A DNA stretch of 49,677 nucleotides, from positions 31,868 to 81,544 of the forward strand of contig JH154162.1 of assembly GCA_000226015.1 (NCBI GenBank), read 5' to 3'. The notes below the pieces were generated by a model. That model ran no database searches. It had not been told where the DNA came from and was given only the letters and a program-made list of their open reading frames with translations. This document shows, in pieces, positions 34,001 through 37,069 of the stretch. A program made the translations under genes and the position numbers. This DNA comes from Mnemiopsis leidyi. Lineage: Eukaryota; Ctenophora; Tentaculata; Lobata; Bolinopsidae. Position 1 is the stretch's first letter. Every line of letters begins with the position of its first letter.

Positions 34001-36659
34001 TGATAATCTGAGTAGCTGACCCCAACATTTACCTCAACGGGCGATGCGCGTCTAGAATTTCTTCGCCAGGCCAGAAATGCGTGACAGCGCGTGATGGCCG
34101 CGACAGTAGGTTATCAACCTACAACATTTACCATGCTGAAAATATCCGGTAACCTGAGTAGCTGATAACCTAACATTTACCATGCTGAAAATATCTGGTA
34201 ACCTGAGTAGCTGATAACCTAACATTTACCATGCTGAAATATCTGGTAACCTGAGTAGCTGATAACCTAACATTTACCATTCTGAAAATATCTGGTAACC
34301 TGAATAGCTGATAACCTAACATTTACCATGCTGAAAGTAGCTGATAACCTGAGTGGCTGACCCTAACATTTACCATGCTGAATGCAAATATCTTGATTTC
34401 TTTCTATCTGGTTTGGTCTATATTTTTACTCTTCTTGAATGATACTCTTGGTGCAGTGCTTTAAAACGACGACGGTAAATGTGAATATAAATTATGTAAC
34501 ATGCATAGTGAAAGCTCATTATGATTTTTGCTGGGTTATTATAGGATTTAATAGTTTTCCGTTCTTTATCTGTAGTAAAGTACGGACAACCAGCAGTACC
34601 TTACGGCAAAATAACTAAAAAATGACAATTTTCAATTGGCCTACTTGTATTCTTGACACCGCAGCAGACATATACTTGGATTTCTGTACGCGTATTTGTA
34701 GTCTACTTCCTCCTCAGTAAGTTTGGAATACATGTTATGGTAGGGAAGTTCGTCACCGTGGTAGCTTAGTTCACGTTTAAAGCAAGGCTCATCTGCGGGA
34801 AAAGTGCATATCTAATTGACTAGAACTTCTTACATTTTGTAAATTTATCTGCGGGAAAAGTGCACATCTTATAGTTAACTAGAACTTTTTACATTTTGTA
34901 AATCTATCTGCAGGATAAGTGCACGTCTAGTTAACTAGAACTTTTTACATAAATTGTAAATTTACGGATTATTCCGTTCTTCGAGGTATTTCGGGGATGG
35001 GTCAATAAGTGTTCGCGTATTGGCATTGCTTGTGACAGCGTTTGGCGAATGACGGAATGAGAAGTCAGGTACGGCGAATCAATTTCGGGCAACGCTATCA
35101 TGTGATATAAATAATAATTCCTCCCCGAAATGCAAAAATAACTTTCTCTATTTATTGATTTTCAAACCAAAATTACTTAGTTGTAAATGCTAATACAATC
35201 AGCGACCTTTCTTTATTTTGACAGATCATACGATGCCGCTATGAGTGTCGCGTAAACATTTTCACAAGCATGAGAAGGGATTAAAACTGACCCAGTTCAT
35301 TCATAACGAGACAACCCATTCTTCCGCTTACAAGGGAGCTCAGAACAACGTCAGTGTCACCATCCCCCTTCACCGTGCCGAACATCCTGTCGTGAAGCAC
35401 ACACTCATCCGTCTCCCAGAAGTAAGTAAATCCATAGCAGTCATTCTTGAAGAACAGTTGTTTTTATTTAACTAATCGAATACTTTATCTTTACTTGCGG
35501 ATACATTTTACGGAACTGTTAAAGCATTGAACTTTTGAACCATGGATTTACAGAAAAAAATTGAAAATGGATCCCATCACTATAAACAAAAGTATTTACC
35601 CCTCCAGCAATTCGACATTCATCGTAACATTTGGGAAGTGTTGGTACGGTAACCTTTACTTGTTTGTCAGAGATACGATCCGGGGGAATGAAGTATTCGA
35701 GGCAGTGTTGGAGCGTATCTGAAGTAAAATATGGTGATATCATTTCGGTAAGCAATAGAATGAACTCGGGATCAATTATTGATCTCTCAATAAATGCAGT
35801 CTCTTATTTATCAGCTCTAAAAATTCCTATTTAAATGTTGCAAGCTGCAGCCTGCAGTTCGCGAGTTTAAATGAACCATGCCGACATGACCGTTATGGCC
35901 GAATGTTATGATATTATCATGATGACAACTGTAATTATGTAAACTGTTTCCATAAAATCAATCCGTAAAACGTCAAAAAACCTCTGTAGCTCCAATATTG
36001 ACAAGTGTTTCCATAAAATCAATCCGTAAAACGTTAAAAAAACCTCTGTAGCTCCAATATTGACAGGTGGTGTTGTAGGTCCAACTGGAAGAGCGGTCCA
36101 CCAAGGCGCTTGTCTCATCCGAAAAGTAATCCCCGGTGTACCCTGTCAGTCCTGGCCAGACCTCACACGTGACGTTGTCTTGAACGACATTATCACACGT
36201 CACGAACAGGCACGTGTTCCCATGGTAACATTCGTATATCAGACCGAGCGGCTTTTGGACCTTCGTGTATACGATCGGTTGTATGTCTTGCACGAATGAC
36301 TCAGGAGAGGGCGAGAACTTTCTACCCCAAATGAAACAGTCACTTAACTCTGTAAAGGATGATATTTTGATCTAACATTTCTATTTCTTCAATCTTTATC
36401 ATCAGGAACCATAGTTATAAAGATGAAAGATCATTTCATATTTACGGTTTTAGTTCACAATTTGCATTGAAATCATCTTATCTAATCACCAACGTTATTT
36501 GATCAGACTAAAAGCTTTGAGAAGTACAGTAGTTTACTAATAAATTGAAACTAATCGTATCTGTCAAGTAGTTTGGATTATAAATCAAAAGTTACCTCGG
36601 TATTCGCCGTCGAGATAAACACCGGGAAGGAGGCAAAAGATAACAAACACTTCTATCAT
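9214..36659 (-). CDS. Giant secretory-pathway protein: PAN/Ig/FTP-lectin-like/CCP modules, C-terminal KDEL (about 61 exons)
   Basis: Reading the minus strand I find about 61 exons with GT-AG borders. Their phases agree from an ATG/signal-peptide exon (36596-36659) to a TAA at 9214-9216; the lengths sum to 10,659 nt, about 3,552 residues. Approximate order: signal peptide 1-18; PAN-like x3 (22-300); Ig-like (300-400); four FTP-like domains each with a small Cys-rich exon (400-1293); unrecognised domain A1, variant CCP, FTP-like 5 (1293-1663); twelve CCPs (1663-2301); unrecognised domain A2, variant CCP, FTP-like 6 (2301-2657); split CCPs with FOLN-like mini-modules (2657-3300); helical tail ending KKDEL. 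No transmembrane segment was seen. The modules suggest carbohydrate or protein recognition; the tail suggests ER or secretory-granule retention. Because most CCP exons are phase 1-1, splice variants or a split into two genes cannot be excluded. Exons at 14398-14464 and 14218-14317 are the weakest links. Confidence 0.78.
10243..10433 (-). CDS. Large sushi gene exon: complete CCP
   Basis: Cysteines in RCPGLQIQNGAVE, IKCNPGYYSKGG, VSCNETGNW and PQC match a CCP with an N-glycosylation motif (NETGNWT). Phase 2 to 1. Two acceptors fit the same frame (exon start 10433 or 10421), differing by four codons. Confidence 0.85.
10627..12104 (-). CDS. Large sushi gene exons 10627-10801, 11748-11840, 11950-12104
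   Basis: 11748-11840 is the first half of a CCP (CPDVTVPHAVV, IICNPPSFRLSG); 10627-10801 is the second half (LHNNNKRRNNFPGSKYLEC, TGQWSDVIPSC) plus a FOLN-like module (CAVVQCPADQFC...AFC). 11950-12104 completes the preceding CCP (RWKPEPGRC) and adds a FOLN-like module (CQTYTCGEGEYC) with a Pro-rich insert before its last cysteine. The frame is fixed by the acceptor GCCGCCAG at 12105; the donor that keeps phase is AAGT/GTGAGT. Confidence 0.82.
11040..11606 (-). mobile_element. Transposon-type coding fragment in an intron, duplicated across a gap
   Basis: On the minus strand from about 11603 an open frame reads EVRSVLSRSNLLKKSPEEYF, KLYLAPDRTLEERREH, KLVCEVKRRIESEPEKYHYI, then KNKRVLSVDR, and stops soon after. 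This pattern (S-x-L-L...F-x-K-V-Y-I-x-P-D-x-T...R-x-x-x-x-x-L-x-x-E-x-K-x-R) is, from memory, common in repeat-derived proteins of marine invertebrate genomes. The piece 11043-11256 recurs base for base at 11271-11484 on the other side of the gap. It is inside an intron of the large gene. Confidence 0.55.
11257..11270. other. Assembly gap (14 N)
   Basis: Flanked by an exact direct duplication of about 214 bp (11043-11256 and 11271-11484), so this is probably an unresolved overlap and not a biological repeat. Confidence 0.95.
12388..12514 (-). CDS. Large sushi gene exon: first part of a CCP
   Basis: GCEGFLVLHGQVELSE, AKVKCENEYFYSHDS, SHSCQIDGR, phase 1 to 2; joins the tryptophan-bearing exon 11950-12104 (R/WKPEPGRC) to complete the domain. 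Confidence 0.82.
12609..12764. repeat. 50-bp tandem repeat beside a splice donor
   Basis: Three units (CAGCTTATTGAAACCCTAAC at 12667 and 12717 plus a diverged first copy), ending about 20 nt from the donor of exon 12784-12884 on the minus strand. Confidence 0.85.
12784..12884 (-). CDS. Large sushi gene exon: FOLN-like mini-module
   Basis: TQHIAANCPTCDKIVCPPFT, YCTLLNNLPTCAT: the C-x2-C-x4-C-x5-C-x8-C spacing matches the FOLN-like pieces after other CCPs here. Phase 2 to 1, joining 13552-13724 to 12388-12514. Confidence 0.75.
13080..13555. repeat. CTACCTAGTAAC arrays flanking a splice donor
   Basis: Units of ACCTACCTAGTAACC run from 13100 to 13215, and AACCTACCTAGC units from 13505 to 13550. 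The latter touch the minus-strand donor of exon 13552-13724 (CAG/GTGGGTAGGTTGCTAG) and repeat its GTAGGTTGCTAG sequence. ACAAGAATT repeats follow at 13225-13262. Confidence 0.85.
13552..14003 (-). CDS. Large sushi gene exons 13552-13724 and 13812-14003: unassigned Cys-rich segment
   Basis: 13812-14003 reads GYAVCVKNRTLPDPCNQRYQ, SHHPTVSCTRLSHPVPLSC, VTRGDVITGWL; 13552-13724 reads YIFRLVNLNKSTRREESG, KISKDGVCSVHCFGEG, CLLSLVCSMSPS. Phases 0-0-2 agree with neighbours on both sides. The intron between them is only about 87 nt. I do not recognise the fold; it lies where a Cys-rich spacer occurs after other FTP-like domains. The inner donor (TTG/GTGGCA) was chosen by phase alone. Confidence 0.5.
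14218..14464 (-). CDS. Possible exons 14218-14317 and 14398-14464: remnant seventh FTP-like domain
   Basis: 14218-14317 reads VDFPGNCEGSEISQNG, CIFTNSPNNIVHEVM; the C...I...NNIVHEV pattern resembles the C-terminal strands of the FTP-like domains (compare CDAEGD...VIKVYEVVIT at 16299-16393). 14398-14464 (NVSSIIYNVRYSHWLPC) resembles an N-terminal half end. Phases fit (1-2-0), but half of the domain is missing, so this may be a decayed copy or a wrong call. Confidence 0.35.
14735..15432. repeat. 42-bp minisatellite (about 16 units) copied from a CCP exon end and its splice donor
   Basis: Period 42. On the minus strand each unit repeats the last bases of exon 15389-15553 and its donor (GGACCTTGGTGTTCCCACG/GTAAGAT). 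Nearly all units keep a GTAAGAT- or GTAAGTT-like donor. Because 42 is a multiple of 3, long open frames appear on both strands (for example 175 codons at 14780-15307), but these are by-products. Confidence 0.92.
15389..15553 (-). CDS. Large sushi gene exon: complete CCP
   Basis: DCGEARAPFNGTM, AIFQCDEGFTLLGKPV, TCLESGVWDD, PWCSH: all four cysteines and the tryptophan. 55 codons, phase 1-1, donor CACG/GTAAGATT. This junction is the source of the adjacent 42-bp array. Confidence 0.9.
15717..16181 (-). CDS. Large sushi gene exons 15717-15947 and 16086-16181: split CCP plus FOLN-like module
   Basis: 16086-16181: ECPELIIENGKIKYEPE, IVSCDKTYRFYG. 15717-15947: QTQDLNLMSGDRMNGTTRC, LDGKWTPKTHC, then CNSGTCFPWESC...LPLC. 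The CCP is interrupted at the same place as the one at 11748-11840/10627-10801, so split CCP plus FOLN-like is a repeated unit. The exon tail DVFALAGGGRGESYAA is a Gly-rich linker. Acceptor ACAACCTCAG was chosen by phase. Confidence 0.8.
16299..17613 (-). CDS. Large sushi gene exons 16299-16393, 16733-16897, 17053-17152, 17497-17613: FTP-like domain 6
   Basis: PDLEHRVNITHAVVSSPLA, DITTCSG / GSETVKGESWMEFYLPHITY, NASIYSTFFTGW / YFSEDSCVSSESAYQTC, VKSCGTLQTND / ISCDAEGDMIRLSKTGDDAV, IKVYEVVITSL. The pattern (Asp-x-Asp...Thr-Cys, W-x-x-F-x-L...V-x-I, then C...GD-x-I...V-x-E-V-V) fits a fucolectin/F5-8C-like jelly roll. Exon lengths 117, 100, 165 and 95 match the copy at 24354-25588 (117, 100, 165, 125) with the same phases. 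Confidence 0.75.
17180..17482. repeat. CTCTGGTTACTAAGTTACTA array in intron
   Basis: Many imperfect units of TAACTAAGTTACTACTCTGG between exons 17053-17152 and 17497-17613; it starts within about 15 nt of the donor of the latter. Confidence 0.85.
17784..17969 (-). CDS. Large sushi gene exon: variant CCP (second copy)
   Basis: DCVTVDTDRWSRSLVAE, IYIECEDGYFNSGDKTITC, SSLYHSDQGGPRC. Closely related to 26057-26251, including GYFN-x-GDK and SS-x-YH before the last cysteine. 62 codons, phase 1-1. Confidence 0.85.
18101..18505 (-). CDS. Large sushi gene exon: unrecognised domain A, copy 2
   Basis: A single 405-nt exon, phase 1-1, 135 residues. Parts: YIYHDFETSAVKLSVDNPE, GLLGFVTLSQQ, IVKIEWHHDKVKLRSFC, EELVVEGVDQEVVLAELENE, LVFYFLPSGGEYDG, YVLPLSECSQADSGLRYLSV. 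It aligns with 26362-26769 (for example IEWHHDKVKLRSFC with ISWFSDRVEVRNLC, and a later Glu/Leu-V-x-A-V/L-x-E). Mostly predicted beta strands with two conserved cysteines. I do not recognise a family. Confidence 0.8.
18637..18795 (-). CDS. Large sushi gene: CCP array unit 12
   Basis: DCGPVEDPENGRVDTQN, AVFSCDDKYMTNGSSV, TCLRSGFWSGTPSC. 53 codons, phase 1-1, donor ATCA/GTGAGT. Last of the array; the next exon is unrecognised domain A copy 2. Confidence 0.92.
19026..19184 (-). CDS. Large sushi gene: CCP array unit 11
   Basis: DCGDIYGPYKGEVSSRN, TITCEEGYLPVGDTLLSC, SSGYWSDLPFC. 53 codons, phase 1-1; four cysteines and tryptophan in place. Confidence 0.92.
19398..19556 (-). CDS. Large sushi gene: CCP array unit 10
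   Basis: DCGKIPAPENGFVSFQN, TIECNENYLPLAETNVGC, IEGKWSPAPSC. 53 codons, phase 1-1. Confidence 0.92.
19856..20014 (-). CDS. Large sushi gene: CCP array unit 9
   Basis: DCGEVQDPENGFVKLQN, ILECDEGYVLGGSSVLSC, SGLWSEIPSC. 53 codons, phase 1-1. Close to unit 10 (PENGFV...QNLT), suggesting recent unit duplication. Confidence 0.92.
20175..20333 (-). CDS. Large sushi gene: CCP array unit 8
   Basis: DCGQPEEPLSGYQKTGN, TFTCDEGYYLLGEGTVTC, SGSWEETPRC. 53 codons, phase 1-1. Confidence 0.92.
20604..20762 (-). CDS. Large sushi gene: CCP array unit 7
   Basis: DCGVFVTPKNGKIDFNN, KVSCLRDFILVGESLLEC, TREWETSPSC. 53 codons, phase 1-1. A 44-bp minisatellite starts within about 15 nt of its acceptor. Confidence 0.92.
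20777..21042. repeat. 44-bp minisatellite, about six units
   Basis: Unit with CAACCCTCTGTTTTGGAGTG and TTGTTGTGCATATATTTATT; unit starts at about 20821 and 20865 show period 44. It lies in the intron beside the 3' splice site of CCP unit 7, whose flank (TTGTTGTACATAAATTTATT) is itself a diverged unit. Confidence 0.92.
21229..21387 (-). CDS. Large sushi gene: CCP array unit 6
   Basis: DCGEVTSPLNGSVELEN, LFTCDEGYQIFGNLIITC, DEGMWEEFPQC. 53 codons, phase 1-1. Confidence 0.92.
21522..21680 (-). CDS. Large sushi gene: CCP array unit 5
   Basis: DCGATQIPQNAVLLSNN, TFACNEGFLFTHNSDVRC, TGFWEESPEC. 53 codons, phase 1-1. Confidence 0.92.
21781..21842. repeat. Dispersed short element, copy 1
   Basis: Begins TTGACGAGGTTATATCCGTC and ends GAGTCGGGTATTATCGCGAC. 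The same ends occur at 27834-27892, 28330-28387 and 37070-37147. The GACG...CGTC arms can form a small hairpin. Confidence 0.75.
22068..22307. other. Assembly gap (240 N) inside the CCP array
   Basis: Lies in the 708-bp interval between CCP units 4 and 5. Other intervals in the array are 130-550 bp, so one further 159-nt CCP exon could be hidden here. Confidence 0.95.
22389..22547 (-). CDS. Large sushi gene: CCP array unit 4
   Basis: DCDDFDLPPNAVLEKAT, EINCKTGFIMAGESFVPC, SGKWDQSTFC. 53 codons, phase 1-1. The usual Gly after DC is replaced by Asp. Confidence 0.9.
22761..22925 (-). CDS. Large sushi gene: CCP array unit 3
   Basis: DCGEIEAPANGTVLLKN, IFGCDAGYHPGIEGKAVVSC, SRLWEERIQC. 55 codons (two more than most), phase 1-1. 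Confidence 0.92.
23098..23256 (-). CDS. Large sushi gene: CCP array unit 2
   Basis: DCGDLELPQNAIVISST, LFGCEEGFLLEGTSLVSC, TRFWSDSPEC. 53 codons, phase 1-1. Its acceptor lies 17 nt from a MITE. Confidence 0.92.
23274..23812. mobile_element. pogo/Tigger-like MITE, 539 bp, TA target duplication
   Basis: Perfect terminal inverted repeats of about 28 bp starting CAGTAAACCCTCGATTTACC, with TA on each side (23272-23273 and 23813-23814). TATTTACCGGG motifs are repeated again inside each end. The CAGTAAACC start and TA duplication are typical of pogo/Tigger-type Tc1-mariner elements. No transposase frame is present, so it is non-autonomous. Confidence 0.88.
23977..24135 (-). CDS. Large sushi gene: CCP array unit 1
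   Basis: CGDPVPPLNGTIDSANY, TFSCDEGYDLLGKATVEC, SGNWETSPSC. 53 codons, phase 1-1. First of twelve. A TATCATG-rich simple repeat lies beyond its donor (23860-23965). Confidence 0.92.
24354..25588 (-). CDS. Large sushi gene exons 24354-24478, 24599-24763, 25002-25101, 25472-25588: FTP-like domain 5
   Basis: EPSVEHQVTNITTSLGSPLL, HATDKDLTTCTG / AQSVDGEAWVEFLLNETTYI, NVTIFTIFYENW / YNNEHSCVASEEAFLAC, LVKTCGSTFENEG / SIGRIPRFVCDAAGDRIKMI, ENGVVRIFETVVTS. The pattern is that of a fucolectin/discoidin-like jelly roll: A-x-D-x-D-x-x-T-C, then W-x-x-F-L...V-x-I...Y, then C-x-A-x-GD...V-x-I-x-E-x-V-V. Exon lengths and phases match the copy at 16299-17613. Confidence 0.75.
25615..25800. repeat. T-rich AGTGTTTTT/TAGTCGTGTTTTT repeats
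   Basis: Short imperfect units (TTTTTTAGTG, then TTTTTACTTGTTTCTTAGTCG) in the intron upstream of exon 25472-25588. Confidence 0.8.
26057..26251 (-). CDS. Large sushi gene exon: variant CCP (first copy)
   Basis: DCEVVRVDDRYNRTVAV, VEVGCEAGYFNGGDKVLTC, SSFYHVLNNGPLC. Four cysteines as in a CCP, but a tyrosine-histidine stands where the tryptophan should be. 65 codons, phase 1-1. Sister of 17784-17969. Confidence 0.85.
26362..26769 (-). CDS. Large sushi gene exon: unrecognised domain A, copy 1
   Basis: A single 408-nt exon, phase 1-1, 136 residues. Parts: DYTEVEIGVYSPGYTELQSG, LLEISWFSDRVEVRNLC, VFVTEREELVMAVFETGPD, VLLYFYSLQDDQND, HEISGCLDEVGGDHKLVF. Mostly beta, two conserved cysteines. Homologous to 18101-18505. 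Its first bases and acceptor are duplicated upstream (26803-26861). Confidence 0.8.
26745..26861. repeat. 58-bp direct duplication of a 3' splice site
   Basis: Copies at 26745 and 26803. On the minus strand each reads GATTT[T/A]ACCAG/ATTATACTGAAGT, so acceptor and first exon codons are duplicated. The downstream copy (26769) keeps the frame of the exon. Confidence 0.9.
27012..27182 (-). CDS. Large sushi gene exon: Ephrin-receptor-like (GCC2/GCC3-type) Cys-rich module
   Basis: AQDCAGGQYLDTETNTCHIC, PENTYSAGG, VCTSYTDGSAAPSG, SESDC. The C-x-x-G-x-Y...C-x-x-C-P-x-x-T-Y-S...C pattern matches ephrin-receptor-like modules. Shorter relatives follow FTP-like domains 1-3. Phase 1-1. Confidence 0.75.
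   Translation of the reverse strand, partial: PRTVQEGNISTRKLTRVTSVRRTPTVQVASLLSYVRLILTARQLRPAWLGLRVIVS
27375..27785 (-). CDS. Large sushi gene exons 27375-27413 and 27608-27785: C-half of FTP-like domain 4
   Basis: ECQNKGSNIKVDVFSNDT, VGTCGVIKLSDQLTQASQ, TYETTCEHVGNTVLLSKT / GWIKLSEIVVYTRG. It aligns with the single-exon C-halves at 30354-30561 and 29190-29394 (CGVV...Q-x-Y...C...G...I-x-E-I/L-V-V), so the 194-bp intron is extra in this copy. Phases 0-1-1. Confidence 0.82.
27770..27995. repeat. ~35-bp minisatellite copying a 3' splice site, with a dispersed element inside
   Basis: About five units of ATTCTGACATTCCTAGGATT plus TACGTACTACTATTT. On the minus strand each repeats the acceptor and start of exon 27608-27785 (AAATCCTAG/GA[G/A]TGTCAGAATAAA). 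The dispersed short element (27834-27892) interrupts the array. Confidence 0.9.
27834..27892. repeat. Dispersed short element, copy 2
   Basis: GTCGCGGTGATACCCGACTC to GACGGATATAATCTTGTCAA; opposite orientation to copy 1. Confidence 0.75.
28156..28726 (-). CDS. Large sushi gene exons 28156-28230 and 28512-28726: N-half of FTP-like domain 4
   Basis: EPHGISNYAADVVPEKLEP, HPAANAIDNDLSTSSLAEV, EIWFRVEFEKDKNFFLYVVQ / VYQEFYTDWFYCPNDYCHH, NLTNYQ. A-x-D-N-D-x-x-T followed by W-F-x-V-x-F...V-x-V and then YxDWFxC matches the sister domains, where this half is one exon. Together 290 nt, exactly the length of the unsplit exon 30731-31020; the intron 28231-28511 is therefore extra. Confidence 0.85.
28330..28387. 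repeat. Dispersed short element, copy 3 (diverged)
   Basis: TCACGCAGCTTCATGCTGCT to GACGGATATCATCTCGTCAA, inside the extra intron of FTP-like domain 4. Confidence 0.65.
28881..29018 (-). CDS. Large sushi gene exon: Cys-rich mini-module after FTP-like 3
   Basis: KPCERNHYLKTPNNVCYPC, KTGKYSYGCSWTNC, VSSKNWG. Same length (138 nt) and spacing as 30026-30163. Six cysteines. Phase 1-1. Confidence 0.82.
29190..29394 (-). CDS. Large sushi gene exon: C-half of FTP-like domain 3
   Basis: NCKDEESAMLVIVDIF, ICGVVHTTYDLTQAGQTY, TFQCDLIGRFVSIM, FRIAELVVIRGE. The C...GR-F-V-x-I...I-x-E-L-V-V end is close to the fucolectin pattern. Phase 0-1. Confidence 0.85.
29519..29817 (-). CDS. Large sushi gene exon: N-half of FTP-like domain 3
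   Basis: EPIPEPDEYIIEIHDIG, LVADKDLSTVAML, VTYWFYLEIDENYEHWLVG, SIRLHLMFFEDWFSCPTHPC, SVDDYE. Phase 1-0. A short AGTAACACATAAC tandem repeat begins about 12 nt beyond its acceptor (29830-29912). Confidence 0.85.
29830..29912. repeat. AACAGTAACACAT tandem repeat beside an acceptor
   Basis: Five to six units of AGTAACACATAAC immediately upstream (minus strand) of exon 29519-29817. Confidence 0.88.
30026..30163 (-). CDS. Large sushi gene exon: Cys-rich mini-module after FTP-like 2
   Basis: QNCTTDQYFSSIDNRCISC, PAGQISFGCQTEIC, QISPSIWG. Six cysteines in a degenerate ephrin-receptor-like pattern. Phase 1-1. Confidence 0.82.
30354..30561 (-). CDS. Large sushi gene exon: C-half of FTP-like domain 2
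   Basis: ACKAAEVGTTVKLLKGES, KVCGVVDISTTQTKQTDQ, VYLVKCEDRGDSILFES, VRVCEIVVTSS. V-R-V-C-E-I-V-V matches the last strand of fucolectin-type domains (L-x-L-C-E-V-x-V). Phase 0-1. Confidence 0.87.
30731..31020 (-). CDS. Large sushi gene exon: N-half of FTP-like domain 2
   Basis: ELTPLADTEIRSNLSLTR, FEPSRVFDRLLNTCLTSL, NPAWLKLHLGEMYKVNSVIV, HSVFYDDWFFYPPKRSDC. W-L-K-L-x-L...V-N-S-V-I-V is the jelly-roll core pattern. 290 nt, phase 1-0. Confidence 0.87.
31216..31389 (-). CDS. Large sushi gene exon: Cys-rich mini-module after FTP-like 1
   Basis: QECPDAHYLTYPGHVCLPC, PDQYNSNPYLCEEETWGC, DIYMCSSDVAIWG. Ephrin-receptor-like start (C...Y...C-x-x-C-P). Phase 1-1, donor TGGG/GTTTTT. Confidence 0.8.
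31578..31977 (-). CDS. Large sushi gene exons 31578-31686 and 31858-31977: C-half of FTP-like domain 1
   Basis: SCKDSEGPFKVVMRNC, LCGVVTPSHGLSQ / GEQIYRVKCRSVGDQVVVY, IRVCEIQINNY. Joined, they align with the unsplit C-halves (CGVV...Q-x-Y-x-V-x-C...VRVCEI). The intron 31687-31857 is extra in this copy. Phases 0-0-1. Confidence 0.83.
31995..32165. repeat. ~32-bp repeat copying an exon end and its 5' splice site
   Basis: About five units with CTCTGATCCCTGACATTTAC or the variant CCCTTACACTTACCCAGT. Minus strand: GGATCAGAGGA...TACTGG/GTAAGTG, the real donor of exon 32139-32285. Three copies carry GTAAGTG and two GTAAATG. Confidence 0.9.
32139..32987 (-). CDS. Large sushi gene exons 32139-32285 and 32815-32987: N-half of FTP-like domain 1
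   Basis: 32815-32987: PTDLKPFDTTHSGRNITM, AEVVRHPGGYVEHSEDLA, GNVYTCSWTRTEDENEE. 32139-32285: VFLKLPFPGKYFVDDVVVHT, MFYMTSDLKEKWYEGQNDDK, CQGSEDAYW. F-L-K-L-x-F...V-D-D-V-V-V matches domain 2. Phases 1-0-0. The exon end at 32815 is chosen by phase and because DENEE/VFLKL joins without a stop; neighbouring repeat copies offer equal donors. Confidence 0.75.
32458..32830. repeat. 38-bp minisatellite (about 9-10 units) made of the upstream exon end
   Basis: Minus-strand unit: ACAGAGGATGAAAATGAGGA, then GGTTTGTGGTTTACTTGC. The unit nearest the exon is coding (RTEDENEE), the rest fill most of the intron 32286-32814. Every unit carries the GAGGAG/GTTTGTGG donor candidate. Confidence 0.92.
33118..33667 (-). 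CDS. Large sushi gene exons 33118-33202 and 33453-33667: degenerate Ig-like module
   Basis: GLQCEDLITAILHESLDIKC, WLTNTPARKVTWSVDGVTV, QDGEFGYVMLRVHNVTEHL / MTIKVEVQLRNLDYDISQVI. The L-x-I-x-C...V-x-W-x-x-D-G and D-G-x-F-G-Y pattern suggests an Ig-type fold, but the usual second cysteine after Tyr is missing. Phases 1-0-1. Confidence 0.6.
33871..34792 (-). CDS. Large sushi gene exons 33871-33989 and 34645-34792: PAN/apple-like module 3
   Basis: DEPCFKRELSYHGDELPY, YKYAYRNPSICLLRCQEYK / GECHFFTLDVISLKCTLHG, TGNFACFSG. C...C-x3-C...C-x-F...C-x-L...C is the PAN/apple cysteine pattern. Phases 1-2-1. Confidence 0.72.
33990..34385. repeat. 49-bp minisatellite beside and resembling a 3' splice site
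   Basis: About five units (CATTTACCATGCTGAAAATA plus TCTGGTAACCTGAGTAGCTG). Minus strand: each unit contains ATTTTCAG followed by CATGGTAAATG, like the true acceptor of exon 33871-33989 (GCTACTTTCAG). Confidence 0.9.
35316..35718 (-). CDS. Large sushi gene exons 35316-35412 and 35552-35718: PAN-like module 2
   Basis: DTLQHCLEYFIPPDRISDKQ, VTVPTLPKCYDECRIAGGVN, TFVYSDGIHFQFFS / TDECVLHDRMFGTVKGDGDT. C-x3-C...F...C is PAN-like. The donor ATGG/GTTGTC (exon end 35316) is needed for phase 1; the stronger-looking CTT/GTAAGC at 35332 would break the frame. Confidence in borders is moderate. Confidence 0.6.
35946..36066. repeat. 61-bp direct duplication with a splice-donor candidate
   Basis: Copies begin at 35946 and 36007. 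Minus strand: both contain GGAGCTACAGAG/GTTTTTT, a possible donor of the first PAN-like exon. Confidence 0.9.
36044..36349 (-). CDS. Large sushi gene exon: PAN-like module 1
   Basis: ELSDCFIWGRKFSPSPES, KPLGLIYECYHGNTCLFVTC, DNVTCEVWPG, then a Ser/Thr-rich end. Cysteine spacing is PAN-like. Phase 1-1. Two donors keep the frame (36044 or 36065), so the last seven codons are uncertain. Confidence 0.7.
36596..36659 (-). CDS. Large sushi gene exon 1: start codon and signal peptide
   Basis: ATG at 36657-36659 begins MIEVFVIFCLLPGVYLDG, a short hydrophobic signal sequence, with donor CGAG/GTAAC. Phase 1 fits the next exon. No clear TATA box upstream. Confidence 0.8.
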
Positions 36660-37069
36660 TTTTCAAAGCGTTCAACGCAGCGTTGAGTGTGATTTTGGAA
36701 ATACTTGCTCGATGATTTTCTTTTTAAAATTTGATTTTCGTCATTCAAAGAGCTTTCCTTAAGGTCGATAGATAAAAATGATATGAAATTTGAAAAATAT
36801 GTAGATAATTGATAAAGTCGATCATAATTTGATTAAGCAAGTGTTCATGGCGTTCAACAGAGCAGATGACAAAGTTCAAAACTACAATGGGTACTGTACA
36901 CGCGCGATTTAAATTAGACGTACTGTGCGCGCGCGTGTGAAAACGCGTTGTAAAATCATCATTTGCACGTGCAACAACGCATAATTTGTGTCGTACATTA
37001 ACTGCATGTCGAGTGTTCACCAACCATTATAAATCAAAATATTACATTATTGATTCGTTATGTGTTTTT

